A stretch of 50,411 nucleotides of DNA from NCBI GenBank assembly GCA_945902955.1, contig CAMDNO010000010.1, positions 1-50,411 on the forward strand. Reading direction: 5' to 3'. This document shows positions 24,944 to 33,124 of the stretch, in pieces. The notes below the pieces were generated by a model. That model was not told the origin of the DNA and made no database searches. It saw only the letters and a list, made by a program, of their open reading frames with translations. Both the position numbers and the translations under genes were made by a program. This DNA is from Porphyromonas cangingivalis. GTDB taxonomy: Bacteria > Bacteroidota > Bacteroidia > Bacteroidales > Paludibacteraceae. How positions within the stretch are numbered: the first letter of the stretch is position 1; the number at the start of each line of letters is the position of its first letter.

Positions 24944-25339
24944 TCAAGCTCCTTGTCGGCGTTCGCTCACAATTAACAAAGCTTCGTCGCGAAGCGAAAT
25001 GGGAAGTTCTATACGACGAATTTGCAAACTTCGCAACCAAGCTGCTACATCGCTTTCTTTGAGGGTATAAAAAATGTCTGCAAGTTGTTTTTGCTGACTT
25101 TCGGTGTAATTTTCGGGATTCATACAGGCCAAGGCATCCAATTCCTCGTCGTCGAAATATTCTGCCTTGTCGGAATCTGACAAAAGTGTATCGCGATCGC
25201 AAACAGAATGTGCTCCACAGCATTCGCCATCTTCATTCACCACAATTTCAACCGCTTCTTTTTTGTTTTTTCGATTAAAATAGGTTAGTAAAAACAATAG
25301 CAAACCAAAGGCAATTAATATAATTAGTAAGATAAGCAT
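24944..25339 (-). CDS. Small single-pass membrane protein with CCGAHxxC motif
   Basis: A 131-residue protein with one N-terminal membrane helix (2-20), a basic stretch (RKNKK) and then a soluble domain. That domain carries ECCGAHSVCDRDTLL near 39-53 (Cys 40, 41, 47, His 44), a possible metal-binding site, then acidic and helical sequence. I recall similar conserved hypothetical proteins in Bacteroidales, but no function. It converges with the flippase gene, the stop codons being two bases apart. Confidence 0.65.
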   Translation of the reverse strand: MLILLIILIAFGLLLFLLTYFNRKNKKEAVEIVVNEDGECCGAHSVCDRDTLLSDSDKAEYFDDEELDALACMNPENYTESQQKQLADIFYTLKESDVAAWLRSLQIRRIELPISLRDEALLIVSERRQGA

Positions 25340-25396
25340 GATAATAACGAATTTTGTAATTAATGATTTTTGTATTTAATTCAACATAAAATCGAG

Positions 25397-25436
25397 CACA
25401 AAGTTAGGGTTTTGTGCTTAAAAATTCGTATTTTTG
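25397..25436. promoter_or_regulatory. Divergent promoter region with a GCACAAA/TTTGTGC inverted repeat
   Basis: CAAAGTTA (25399-25406) is a minus-strand TAACTTTG box for the small membrane protein. TATTTTTG (25429-25436) is a plus-strand -7 box for porW, with TTTG at 25411-25414. An inverted repeat, GCACAAA with TTTGTGC, spans 25397-25418. Confidence 0.5.
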
Positions 25437-25546
25437 TGAGTTAAAATACAATAGAATCAGTTTTTTTAAGTTTGTTATATCAATTTTGACATCAAAACTA
25501 TTTTTTTGATGCCGCATACATAATTTTAATTTATTCGGAATATTAA

Positions 25547-28500
25547 ATGTTGTTGAAAATTAAAAATATAGCTTTTTTTATGATGGCTTTAGTCCTTTTT
25601 TCGGGCTGCTCCATGAAAAAAAACACGGCTAAAACACGTGCTTTTAAAGCGTTAAATACCCGATACAATGTGTATTTTAACGGCATGAATAGCTACGAAG
25701 AAGGCATACGAAATATAAATCAGGCGAACACCGACGATTATGCATCGCTCATTAATATGTATGCCATTAGCAAGCACGACAACGCAAATGCCGCAAAATC
25801 GAATATGGATCGTACCATCGAAAAATGCCGCAAAGCCATTAAACTCCATTCCATAAAACAAAAACCACAACGCGACGATCGGAAATGGAAAGATCCTGAC
25901 TATCAGGCTTGGTACAATCAAAAAGAATTTAATCCAGCACTGAAAGATGCATGGTTGCTATTAGCGAAAGCCGAATTTCACAAAGGCGATTTTTTGGGTG
26001 CAGTAGGCACTTTTACTTATATTTCGCGTTATTACGCTCACGACAGCGGCATGGTGGCACTTTGTCAGCTTTGGATAGCGCGTGCATACTCCGAAATGGG
26101 CTGGATTTACGAAGCCGAACAGGTATTGCTGAAGTTGAAACAAGACGATTTAAAATCTCAAAACATAGGATTTTTTGCAGCTGTTAATGCCGATTTATTA
26201 CTCAAAAAAAAGCAATTGAAAGAGGCATTGCCTTTTTTGGAACTGACATTGAAAAATGAAAAAGACAAAGTGCAAAAGCAGCGTTTTACCTACCTTTTGG
26301 CGCAGCTTTATAACCGAAATGGCAATACCACCGAAGCGTTTAATGCTTTCACGGAAGTTACAAAGCTCAATCCGCCTTACGAAATGGACTTCAACGCACG
26401 CATTTACCGAGCCGAATTGAACAAAAATATTCCCGCCGTGCGCAAAGAATTGAAAAAGATGATTGCTAATCCAAATAACAAGGATTACAAAGACCAGCTT
26501 TATTATGTGCTTGGCAAAACTTATTTGCAAGAAGGCGATACCGCAAGAGCAATCGAAAACTTCGCCATATCTGCCGATACAAGCACACGAAACGGGTATG
26601 ACAAAGCGGTAACTCTCATTACATTGGCCGATTTGTATTATAAAAAACAAAACTACATTAAAGCGCAACCTTGCTACGACGAAGCATCAAAAATAATTAC
26701 AGCTGAGAAAGAGGATTTTATTCGTGTAACAAAACGTGCTGAAACACTTGGCGAATTGGTGGTTCAATATGAAATTGTAACGCTTCAAGATAGTTTGCAA
26801 CAATTAGCCGCATTGCCTTTAGATAAACAAAAGGAAATAATCCAAAAAATTATTGATAAACTTGCTGCCGACGAAAAAGCAGCCGAAGCCGCTGAGAAAA
26901 AATTAGCTACCCAAAATCGGCCACAGAATTTCGACGATAATTTTGATATGATGCCGCCCATTGGCATGGGGCCACAAACGGGCGATTGGTATTTTTACAA
27001 TCCTGCCATTATCAAAACGGGCGTAACCGATTTCCGCAAAAAATGGGGAACACGTAAACTGGAAGATAACTGGCGACGAACCAACAAAACGGCTTCGCTT
27101 TTTAACGATGACGCTGCCACAACTGCAACCGCTGCAACTGCAACAGGCTTACCAGCAGATAGTTTGAAAAAAGACTCGGCAGTAACAGACGACCGAAAAT
27201 CATTGGATTTTTACTTGCGTCAGATTCCAGTTTCAAAAGCTCAATTCGATAAATCGAACGAAGAGCTGGCGAATGCGCTTTACAATATGGGCTTTATTTA
27301 TAAAGATAAAGTAGAAGATTTACCACTGGCAATAAAAACTTTTGATGAATTTGATCGCCGTTTTCCAACAGATTCGCGACGTGTAGAAACCTATTATTAC
27401 AGCTATTTGCTTCAAACTCGGTTGGAGAACGCAACAGCCGCAGAAGGATACAAAGCCAAGTTAATTGTAAACTTTCCCGAATCGAAATATGTAGAAGTAA
27501 TTTCGCAACCCGATTATTTTGAACGACTTAACCGCATGTACGAAGTGCAAGATTCGCTATATTTTGCCACTTACACGGCTTACAATGCCAGCGACTTTAC
27601 AACTGTAAAAGCAAATGCTGAATACGTTCAGAAAACCTATCCGCTTTCTACATTAATGCCTAAGTTTTTGTTTCTGAACGCATTGAGTATTGGTAAAACC
27701 GACAAGCCAGAAGTGTTTGATTCGACGCTTACAGCATTAGTCGAAAAATATCCTAAAAGCGATGTGAGCTCCATGTCGAAAGATATTTTGGCACTAATAA
27801 AACAAGGCAATGAAGCTAAAGCCGGCACTTCGTCGGGTTCGTTGTTAGCCCGTAGAGACGATGCTGTAAAGCAGGAAATTGAAAACGTTGAAGAACGAAA
27901 ATTCGTAGCTGATAAAACAGGTAAACACCGCCTGATGTTGCTTTTCGGCACTTCTACCGAACGACTTAATAAGCTCTTGTTCAATGTGGCTGCATTTAAC
28001 TTTACCCGATTTATGGTAAAAGATTTCGATTTGATAAATACCAAATTAGATAGCACACAAACTGTACTTTCGGTTACCAATTTTGATTCGTACGAGGAGG
28101 CCGAATGGTATTTAAACTCGGCTAAAGGCGATTCGGTGCTGAATGAATTACTCTCGGCAAGCGATATTCGCAAATTGATAATCTCCGAAACAAATTTTGG
28201 AACCATGTTCTCGTATCTTGGACTGAATGCCTACATTGGATTCTTAAATTCGGGTTTCAAAGAAGTTATTTCAGAAAAACAAGTGGCTGCGCTAACTAAG
28301 AAAACAAACACAATAGAGACAAAAGCAAAACCTGAAAAATCAGCCGAAGTTGCACCCGTATCTCCGAAAAAAGAAACTGCAACAAAACCCGTTTCGAAGG
28401 TAGAGCCCGCAATAGAAAAAAAATCGGAACCTATAGCTGAAAAGAAAACTGAGCCTATTGCAGAAAAGAAAGCTGAACCAACAACAGCGCAACAACCTGC

Positions 28501-28987
28501 CACAAAACCTGTGCAGCCAGTTGCGCAGCCGACAACTCAACCAACACCGCAACCCATAGTACAACAGCAAGTTGCGCCAAAAGTTGCCCCAGTAGAGGAT
28601 AACGTTCCGCTGTTTAAAAACTTATTTGCTTATCGTGCCAACGAGCCTCACTTCGTGGCAATTTCGGTGTTGAGCGGCACTTTTGATTTCGAAAAATTGA
28701 AAACTGCATTCGATACTTTTAATGCCGCAAACTACGGAATGCTCAATTTAAAAGTTACAAAAGATGCCGTTGATAAGCAGCAAATTATAATCATTGGTTC
28801 GTTTGCCGATGCCAATATTGCCAAATCGTATCTTTTCCGAATTGTGAAAGAAACTGCTCTTTATGAGCAAATTAAAGGCACTAACTATCGGAATTTAATA
28901 GGCTCGCAGCGCAATTTGAATGTAATGATGCAGCAAAATGCCATGACGACCTATTTTGAATTTATGCAAGAATATTATTTAAAATAA
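25547..28987 (+). CDS. porW: PorW/SprE-like T9SS lipoprotein with TPRs
   Basis: A large outer-membrane lipoprotein of 1146 residues. Lipobox LFSGC puts the lipidated Cys at 21. KALNTRYNVYFNGMNSYEEG follows, typical of the SprE/PorW family. Tetratricopeptide-type helical repeats extend over much of residues 130-770 (for example the unit beginning AWLLLAKAEFHKGDFLGAVG). A Lys/Pro/Glu/Gln-rich linker near 910-1020 leads to a small C-terminal domain. In T9SS, PorW/SprE connects the PorK/N ring to the translocon. The next gene, porX, starts 3 bases after the stop, so the two are co-transcribed. The name rests on the N-terminal signature, TPR layout and neighbour. Confidence 0.85.
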   Translation: MLLKIKNIAFFMMALVLFSGCSMKKNTAKTRAFKALNTRYNVYFNGMNSYEEGIRNINQANTDDYASLINMYAISKHDNANAAKSNMDRTIEKCRKAIKLHSIKQKPQRDDRKWKDPDYQAWYNQKEFNPALKDAWLLLAKAEFHKGDFLGAVGTFTYISRYYAHDSGMVALCQLWIARAYSEMGWIYEAEQVLLKLKQDDLKSQNIGFFAAVNADLLLKKKQLKEALPFLELTLKNEKDKVQKQRFTYLLAQLYNRNGNTTEAFNAFTEVTKLNPPYEMDFNARIYRAELNKNIPAVRKELKKMIANPNNKDYKDQLYYVLGKTYLQEGDTARAIENFAISADTSTRNGYDKAVTLITLADLYYKKQNYIKAQPCYDEASKIITAEKEDFIRVTKRAETLGELVVQYEIVTLQDSLQQLAALPLDKQKEIIQKIIDKLAADEKAAEAAEKKLATQNRPQNFDDNFDMMPPIGMGPQTGDWYFYNPAIIKTGVTDFRKKWGTRKLEDNWRRTNKTASLFNDDAATTATAATATGLPADSLKKDSAVTDDRKSLDFYLRQIPVSKAQFDKSNEELANALYNMGFIYKDKVEDLPLAIKTFDEFDRRFPTDSRRVETYYYSYLLQTRLENATAAEGYKAKLIVNFPESKYVEVISQPDYFERLNRMYEVQDSLYFATYTAYNASDFTTVKANAEYVQKTYPLSTLMPKFLFLNALSIGKTDKPEVFDSTLTALVEKYPKSDVSSMSKDILALIKQGNEAKAGTSSGSLLARRDDAVKQEIENVEERKFVADKTGKHRLMLLFGTSTERLNKLLFNVAAFNFTRFMVKDFDLINTKLDSTQTVLSVTNFDSYEEAEWYLNSAKGDSVLNELLSASDIRKLIISETNFGTMFSYLGLNAYIGFLNSGFKEVISEKQVAALTKKTNTIETKAKPEKSAEVAPVSPKKETATKPVSKVEPAIEKKSEPIAEKKTEPIAEKKAEPTTAQQPATKPVQPVAQPTTQPTPQPIVQQQVAPKVAPVEDNVPLFKNLFAYRANEPHFVAISVLSGTFDFEKLKTAFDTFNAANYGMLNLKVTKDAVDKQQIIIIGSFADANIAKSYLFRIVKETALYEQIKGTNYRNLIGSQRNLNVMMQQNAMTTYFEFMQEYYLK

Positions 28988-28990
28988 AAT

Positions 28991-30538
28991 ATGAAAAAAG
29001 ACCGCATACTTTGGGCTGACGACGAAATTGATTTACTTCGCGCCTACATTTTGTTTCTCGAAGAAAAAGGATACGATGTAACCACCGCCAACAATGGAAA
29101 AGATGCGGTGGAACTTTGTCAGAAAGAGAGTTTCGACATTATTTTCTTAGACGAAAATATGCCCGGACTGAGTGGACTCGAAACGCTGGCTTTGATAAAA
29201 GAAATTGATCCGAATGTGCCTATGGTAATGATTACCAAAAGCGAAGAAGAGAACATAATGAATATGGCTATTGGTAATAAAATCGCCGATTACCTCACCA
29301 AGCCTGTTAATCCCAGTCAGATACTACTTACACTCAAAAAAAATATTCACAAAAAAGAAATTTTTACAGAACATGCTACTTCCGTTTACCGTTCGGAATT
29401 TGGACGAATTGGCATGCAAATAAACGATTCGCTGACCTATGAAAATTGGGTGGAAGTGTATAAAAAATTGGTTTACTGGGAGTTGGAACTTGCCGAAACC
29501 GATAATGGTATGGACGAAATGCTCCGTATGCAAAAAACGGAAGCGAATACTACTTTTGCCAAATTTGTGAAACGAAATTATGTTTCGTGGTTTGAGAATC
29601 CTGCAAAGCGACCATTATTGAGCCCTGATGTTTTCAAAACAAAAGTGTTTCCGCTTATCGACAAAGGCGAAAAAGTATTTTTTGTATTGGTAGATAATTT
29701 CCGTTACGACCAATGGAAAATTGTTCGGGAATTGATGGCTGAATTTTATACTTTTACCGAAGAAGGCATGTATTGCAGCATGCTTCCAACGGCAACGCAA
29801 TATGCTCGAAACGCTATTTTCTCGGGATTAATGCCTTTGCAAATACAACAAATGTTTCCCGATTTGTGGGTCGACGAAGATGATGATGAAGGTAAAAATT
29901 TGAACGAAAAAGAGCTGATTCAGACACAATTGCATCGTTTCCGAAAAAATTATACTTTTTCGTATCAAAAAATTATGGAGTCGGCTTATTGCGAAAAAGT
30001 AATTGAACAGCTGCCTCGCTTCGAGAATAATCAACTCAATGTGATTGTGCTCAACTTTATCGACATGCTTTCGCACTCGCGCACGGAGTCGAAAATGATG
30101 CGCGAATTGGCAAATGACGAACAGGCTTATCGCTCGCTTACATTGTCGTGGTTCCGCCATTCGCCCACATACGAGTTGATGAAAGCCATTGCCAAAACAG
30201 GAGCAAAGTTAATTTTCACGACCGACCACGGCACTATCCAAACCGACAACGCCATAAAAGTGATTGGCGATAAAAATACAAATGTGAATTTGCGCTATAA
30301 AGTTGGTAAGAATTTGAGTTACAACAAAAAAGAAGTGTTTGAAATTTTACAACCTGCCAAAGTAGGTTTGACAAGTCCAAATATAAGTTCGGCGTATATT
30401 TTTGCTACCAACAAAGACTTTTTTGCATACCCAAACAATTACAATCATTATGTAAGTTACTATAAAAACACGTTTCAGCATGGTGGTATTTCGTTGGAAG
30501 AGATGCTTATACCGCTGATTGTTATGGAGCCAAAGTAA
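28991..30538 (+). CDS. porX: PorX-like response regulator with PglZ domain
   Basis: A 515-residue regulator. Residues 1-120 form a receiver domain with the acidic pair D10/D11, phospho-acceptor D54 in IIFLDENMPG, and the K of YLTKPVNP. A helical linker leads to a PglZ domain of the alkaline-phosphatase superfamily with metal-site motifs FVLVDNFRYDQW, LPTATQYARNAIFSG, NFIDMLSH and FTTDHGTIQ. PorX controls T9SS gene expression with PorY and SigP, and its PglZ domain is a zinc phosphodiesterase. It is coupled to porW and followed 31 bases later by the carbamoyltransferase gene. Confidence 0.9.
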   Translation: MKKDRILWADDEIDLLRAYILFLEEKGYDVTTANNGKDAVELCQKESFDIIFLDENMPGLSGLETLALIKEIDPNVPMVMITKSEEENIMNMAIGNKIADYLTKPVNPSQILLTLKKNIHKKEIFTEHATSVYRSEFGRIGMQINDSLTYENWVEVYKKLVYWELELAETDNGMDEMLRMQKTEANTTFAKFVKRNYVSWFENPAKRPLLSPDVFKTKVFPLIDKGEKVFFVLVDNFRYDQWKIVRELMAEFYTFTEEGMYCSMLPTATQYARNAIFSGLMPLQIQQMFPDLWVDEDDDEGKNLNEKELIQTQLHRFRKNYTFSYQKIMESAYCEKVIEQLPRFENNQLNVIVLNFIDMLSHSRTESKMMRELANDEQAYRSLTLSWFRHSPTYELMKAIAKTGAKLIFTTDHGTIQTDNAIKVIGDKNTNVNLRYKVGKNLSYNKKEVFEILQPAKVGLTSPNISSAYIFATNKDFFAYPNNYNHYVSYYKNTFQHGGISLEEMLIPLIVMEPK

Positions 30539-30569
30539 TTTACCATTTATTCATTTACCATTTACCATT

Positions 30570-31541
30570 ATGAATTCTTATACAAACGTAAAAGACCTCG
30601 GCAATTTGCAGGAGGCAATTCAGGAAGCTTTAGAAATAAAGAAAAATCGCTTTGCTTACAAGCATATTGGCGAAAACAAAACGCTGCTGATGGTGTTTTT
30701 CAACTCAAGCCTTCGCACCCGACTAAGTACACAAAAAGCGGGAATGAATCTGGGAATGAACACGATGGTGCTCGATGTAAATGCAGGCGCATGGAAATTG
30801 GAAACCGAGCGTGGCGTTATTATGGACGGCGATAAACCTGAGCATATCTTGGAAGCTATTCCGGTTATGGCGAGCTACTGCGACATTATTGGCGTTCGTG
30901 CTTTTGCTAACTTGGAAAGCAAAGAATTTGATTATCAGGAAACCATTATCAATCAGTTTATAAAATATTCCGGCAAACAAGTTTTCAGCATGGAAGGGGC
31001 TACTACGCATCCGCTGCAAGCTTTTGCCGACCTTATAACTATTGAAGAATTTAAAGAAACAGCGCGTCCGAAAGTGGTTTTGACATGGGCGCCGCATCCC
31101 AAAGCATTGCCACAGGCGGTTCCCAATTCGTTTGCCGATTTTATGAACGAGGCAAATGTCGATTTTGTGATTACACATCCCGAAGGATACGAACTTGCAC
31201 CCGAATTTGTGCGCGATGCGCGTATTGAATACGATCAGATGACAGCTTTCGAAGGTGCCGACTTTATTTATGCTAAAAACTGGTCGGCCTACGACGACCC
31301 TTATTACGGAAAAATCATGAGTAAAGACATGGATTGGACTGTAAGCGACCGCCAAATGGCTGTAACAAACAATGCCCGCTTTATGCACTGTTTGCCCGTG
31401 CGTCGAAATATGATTGTAACCGACGATGTGATTGAAGGTCCACGTTCCATTGTAATTCCACAAGCAGCCAACCGCGAAATTTCAGCGCAAGTAGTGATTA
31501 AAAGATTACTGGAAGAGCCCCTAACCCCTAAAGTGGAATAA
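30570..31541 (+). CDS. argF': N-succinylornithine carbamoyltransferase (ArgF')
   Basis: This 323-residue enzyme belongs to the Bacteroidota branch that carbamoylates an acylated ornithine in arginine synthesis. Visible are the carbamoyl-phosphate site SSLRTRLSTQK (46-56), EGATTHPLQAFAD and HCLPVRRNM. Residue 90 is Pro (GDKPEH). In the characterised Bacteroides fragilis enzyme Pro90 marks preference for succinylornithine; Glu at this site marks acetylornithine. ATG 30570 is chosen because the chain then aligns from its first residues with the Bacteroides fragilis enzyme and places Pro at 90. The last residues (EEPLTPKVE) are encoded by a copy of the CCCCTAA repeat that overruns the gene end. 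Confidence 0.9.
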   Translation: MNSYTNVKDLGNLQEAIQEALEIKKNRFAYKHIGENKTLLMVFFNSSLRTRLSTQKAGMNLGMNTMVLDVNAGAWKLETERGVIMDGDKPEHILEAIPVMASYCDIIGVRAFANLESKEFDYQETIINQFIKYSGKQVFSMEGATTHPLQAFADLITIEEFKETARPKVVLTWAPHPKALPQAVPNSFADFMNEANVDFVITHPEGYELAPEFVRDARIEYDQMTAFEGADFIYAKNWSAYDDPYYGKIMSKDMDWTVSDRQMAVTNNARFMHCLPVRRNMIVTDDVIEGPRSIVIPQAANREISAQVVIKRLLEEPLTPKVE

Positions 31542-31622
31542 TATTACCAATTATATTTATTACAATTAACATCAAAAAATAAACAAACAAAACTAATCTA
31601 ACTCCACTTTAGGGGTTGGGGG
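31518..31622. repeat. Inverted pair of CCCCTAA repeats bracketing the argF'-apt spacer
   Basis: CCCCTAACCCCTAAAGTGGA (31518-31537) and its reverse complement with one mismatch (31603-31622) face each other. Both carry the same GTGG variant, which distinguishes them from the copies near 17300. The left arm encodes the end of argF'; the right arm ends 5 bases before the apt ATG. Confidence 0.85.
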
Positions 31623-31627
31623 TCAAT

Positions 31628-32152
31628 ATGAATATAGAAGAAGTTATTGCGTCGATACGCAACGTGCCTGATTTTCCAAAACCCGGCATTTTATTTAAAG
31701 ATATTACCACTGCATTTAAAGATGCTGACGTGTTACATTATATTGCCGACGAGCTTTATTATTATTACAAAGACAAAGGCATTACCAAAGTGGTAGGTGT
31801 AGAAAGCCGCGGCTTTGTGTTGGGAAGCATTTTGGCTTACAAACTGGGCGCTGGATTTGTGTTATTGCGCAAGCCCGGAAAGTTACCATCCGAAACATTT
31901 AAAGTGAGTTACGACCTCGAATACGGATCAGATACGCTCGAAATTCACAAAGATGCCATCGACGAAAACGATATAGTGTTGCTCCACGACGACCTATTGG
32001 CAACTGGTGGAAGTGCGAGCGCTGCTTTAAAATTGCTCACCGAATTTGCACACAGCGAAGTTTATGTGAGCTTCCTTATCGAACTCGAATTTCTGAATGG
32101 CCGCGAACGTTTGCATGGAGCGCAAGATATTCATGCGTTGATAAAATTTTGA
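31628..32152 (+). CDS. apt: Adenine phosphoribosyltransferase
   Basis: A 174-residue purine-salvage enzyme (adenine + PRPP to AMP). It has the type I PRTase layout: DFPKPGILFKDIT near the start, VVGVESRGFVLGSILAYKLG, the flexible-loop region RKPGKLPSETFKVSY, and PRPP motif VLLHDDLLATGGSA. ATG 31628 is chosen over an in-frame TTG at 31616 that lies inside a repeat. It may be transcribed with argF' despite the repeat pair between them. Confidence 0.93.
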   Translation: MNIEEVIASIRNVPDFPKPGILFKDITTAFKDADVLHYIADELYYYYKDKGITKVVGVESRGFVLGSILAYKLGAGFVLLRKPGKLPSETFKVSYDLEYGSDTLEIHKDAIDENDIVLLHDDLLATGGSASAALKLLTEFAHSEVYVSFLIELEFLNGRERLHGAQDIHALIKF

Positions 32153-32157
32153 TAAAA

Positions 32158-32348
32158 ATGAACAAACTTACACTCGTTTAAGACGGCAACAAAATTGTAT
32201 AAGAGCTTCAAAGGCTAAAACAAATAGTTGCCGATTTTTCAAAAATTAGAGTTTTGTTTATGAAAATCAACGATATATAAAAAAAGAGAAATGCTGATGA
32301 ATTGTTTCATTCTCATGGGTTCAAAGTATTTAATTTAAGCGCAATTTA
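32158..32348 (+). pseudogene. Possible decayed reading frame
   Basis: In one frame from the ATG at 32158 the sequence reads protein-like segments (DGNKIV, ELQRLKQIVADFSKIRVLFM, KKRNADELFHSHGFKVF) interrupted only by TAA codons, each one base from CAA, AAA or GAA. That is compatible with a decayed small gene. I recognise no family, and random AT-rich sequence remains possible. The rest of the 32153-32432 spacer shows nothing else. Confidence 0.25.
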
Positions 32349-32432
32349 AATGATAAATACGAAAACTAACGCCCATTTTTCAGCATTCTCGCTGCTCACG
32401 CAGTGACTCTCTCTTTTCTTTATTAAAATGAA

Positions 32433-33074
32433 TTATTTTGTTTTAGCTATAAAATCGCGTGTCGAACTACCAATTTCGATGTGTTTACGGGTCTGATTCT
32501 TAGCAGACTGATTGTTTGAAGCTAAATTTGTTACCGATTCCGAAAGCTGAAATACAGCAAGGTCTTCGGGTCCAAACTGACAGCACTTTTGGGAATTTTT
32601 ATGTTTCAATCCCATTGCATGACCCATTTCGTGAGCCAATACAAATTTATTGTTTCTGTAAGCATTGGATATGCCAATTGTTTTTCCATCGTTTACACAT
32701 ATTGCTTTGTTTAATACCTCATCACCATTTTCGTTGAGCGATATTTTTTGTTTGAAAAACGGGTGATTAGTTGGTATCACCGTTATTACATTTACAGCGG
32801 TATCGCTCAATGGGTTTTTATTAACCACAACTTTAAAGTATACAGCATATTCCTTTTGTTGTCCATTAACAGTAATCATACATTTATCTTTACCCTTTCG
32901 GTTGTTCCACAAATCGGCTGCTCTGAGCATCGATTTATCAATAGGAGCCGGCGAAATAAAATTTGCCAGAATAGTTACCGTTTTGTTGTTGTGATTTACA
33001 ACTACATCGTGATTTGCCAAAGCTTGCAATGCTACTGTGCTGCACAGAACAATTGCCATTAAAATTTTTTTCAT
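32433..33074 (-). CDS. Secreted matrixin-like metzincin protease
   Basis: A 213-residue secreted protein with a signal peptide (MKKILMAIVLCSTVALQALA) and the metzincin zinc motif HEMGHAMGLKH (HExxHxxGxxH) around residue 150. The small catalytic domain and lack of a T9SS tail suggest a periplasmic or Sec-exported enzyme. A methionine turn is not obvious downstream, so activity is not certain. It is followed on the same strand by no gene for about 280 bases. The TonB-family receptor is just upstream (50 bases) and may share its transcript. Confidence 0.75.
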   Translation of the reverse strand: MKKILMAIVLCSTVALQALANHDVVVNHNNKTVTILANFISPAPIDKSMLRAADLWNNRKGKDKCMITVNGQQKEYAVYFKVVVNKNPLSDTAVNVITVIPTNHPFFKQKISLNENGDEVLNKAICVNDGKTIGISNAYRNNKFVLAHEMGHAMGLKHKNSQKCCQFGPEDLAVFQLSESVTNLASNNQSAKNQTRKHIEIGSSTRDFIAKTK

Positions 33075-33124
33075 AACATTTAATTTTTTAAAAAGTGAAT
33101 TTTGAATTGTAAATTTATAAAGTA

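Noticed and set aside
27637-28206. 189-codon frame on the minus strand opposite porW
   Set aside because: Shadow frame caused by the codon usage of the real gene.
30723-31463. 246-codon frame on the minus strand opposite argF'
   Set aside because: It is a shadow of a well-identified gene. Its sequence has no coherent protein features.
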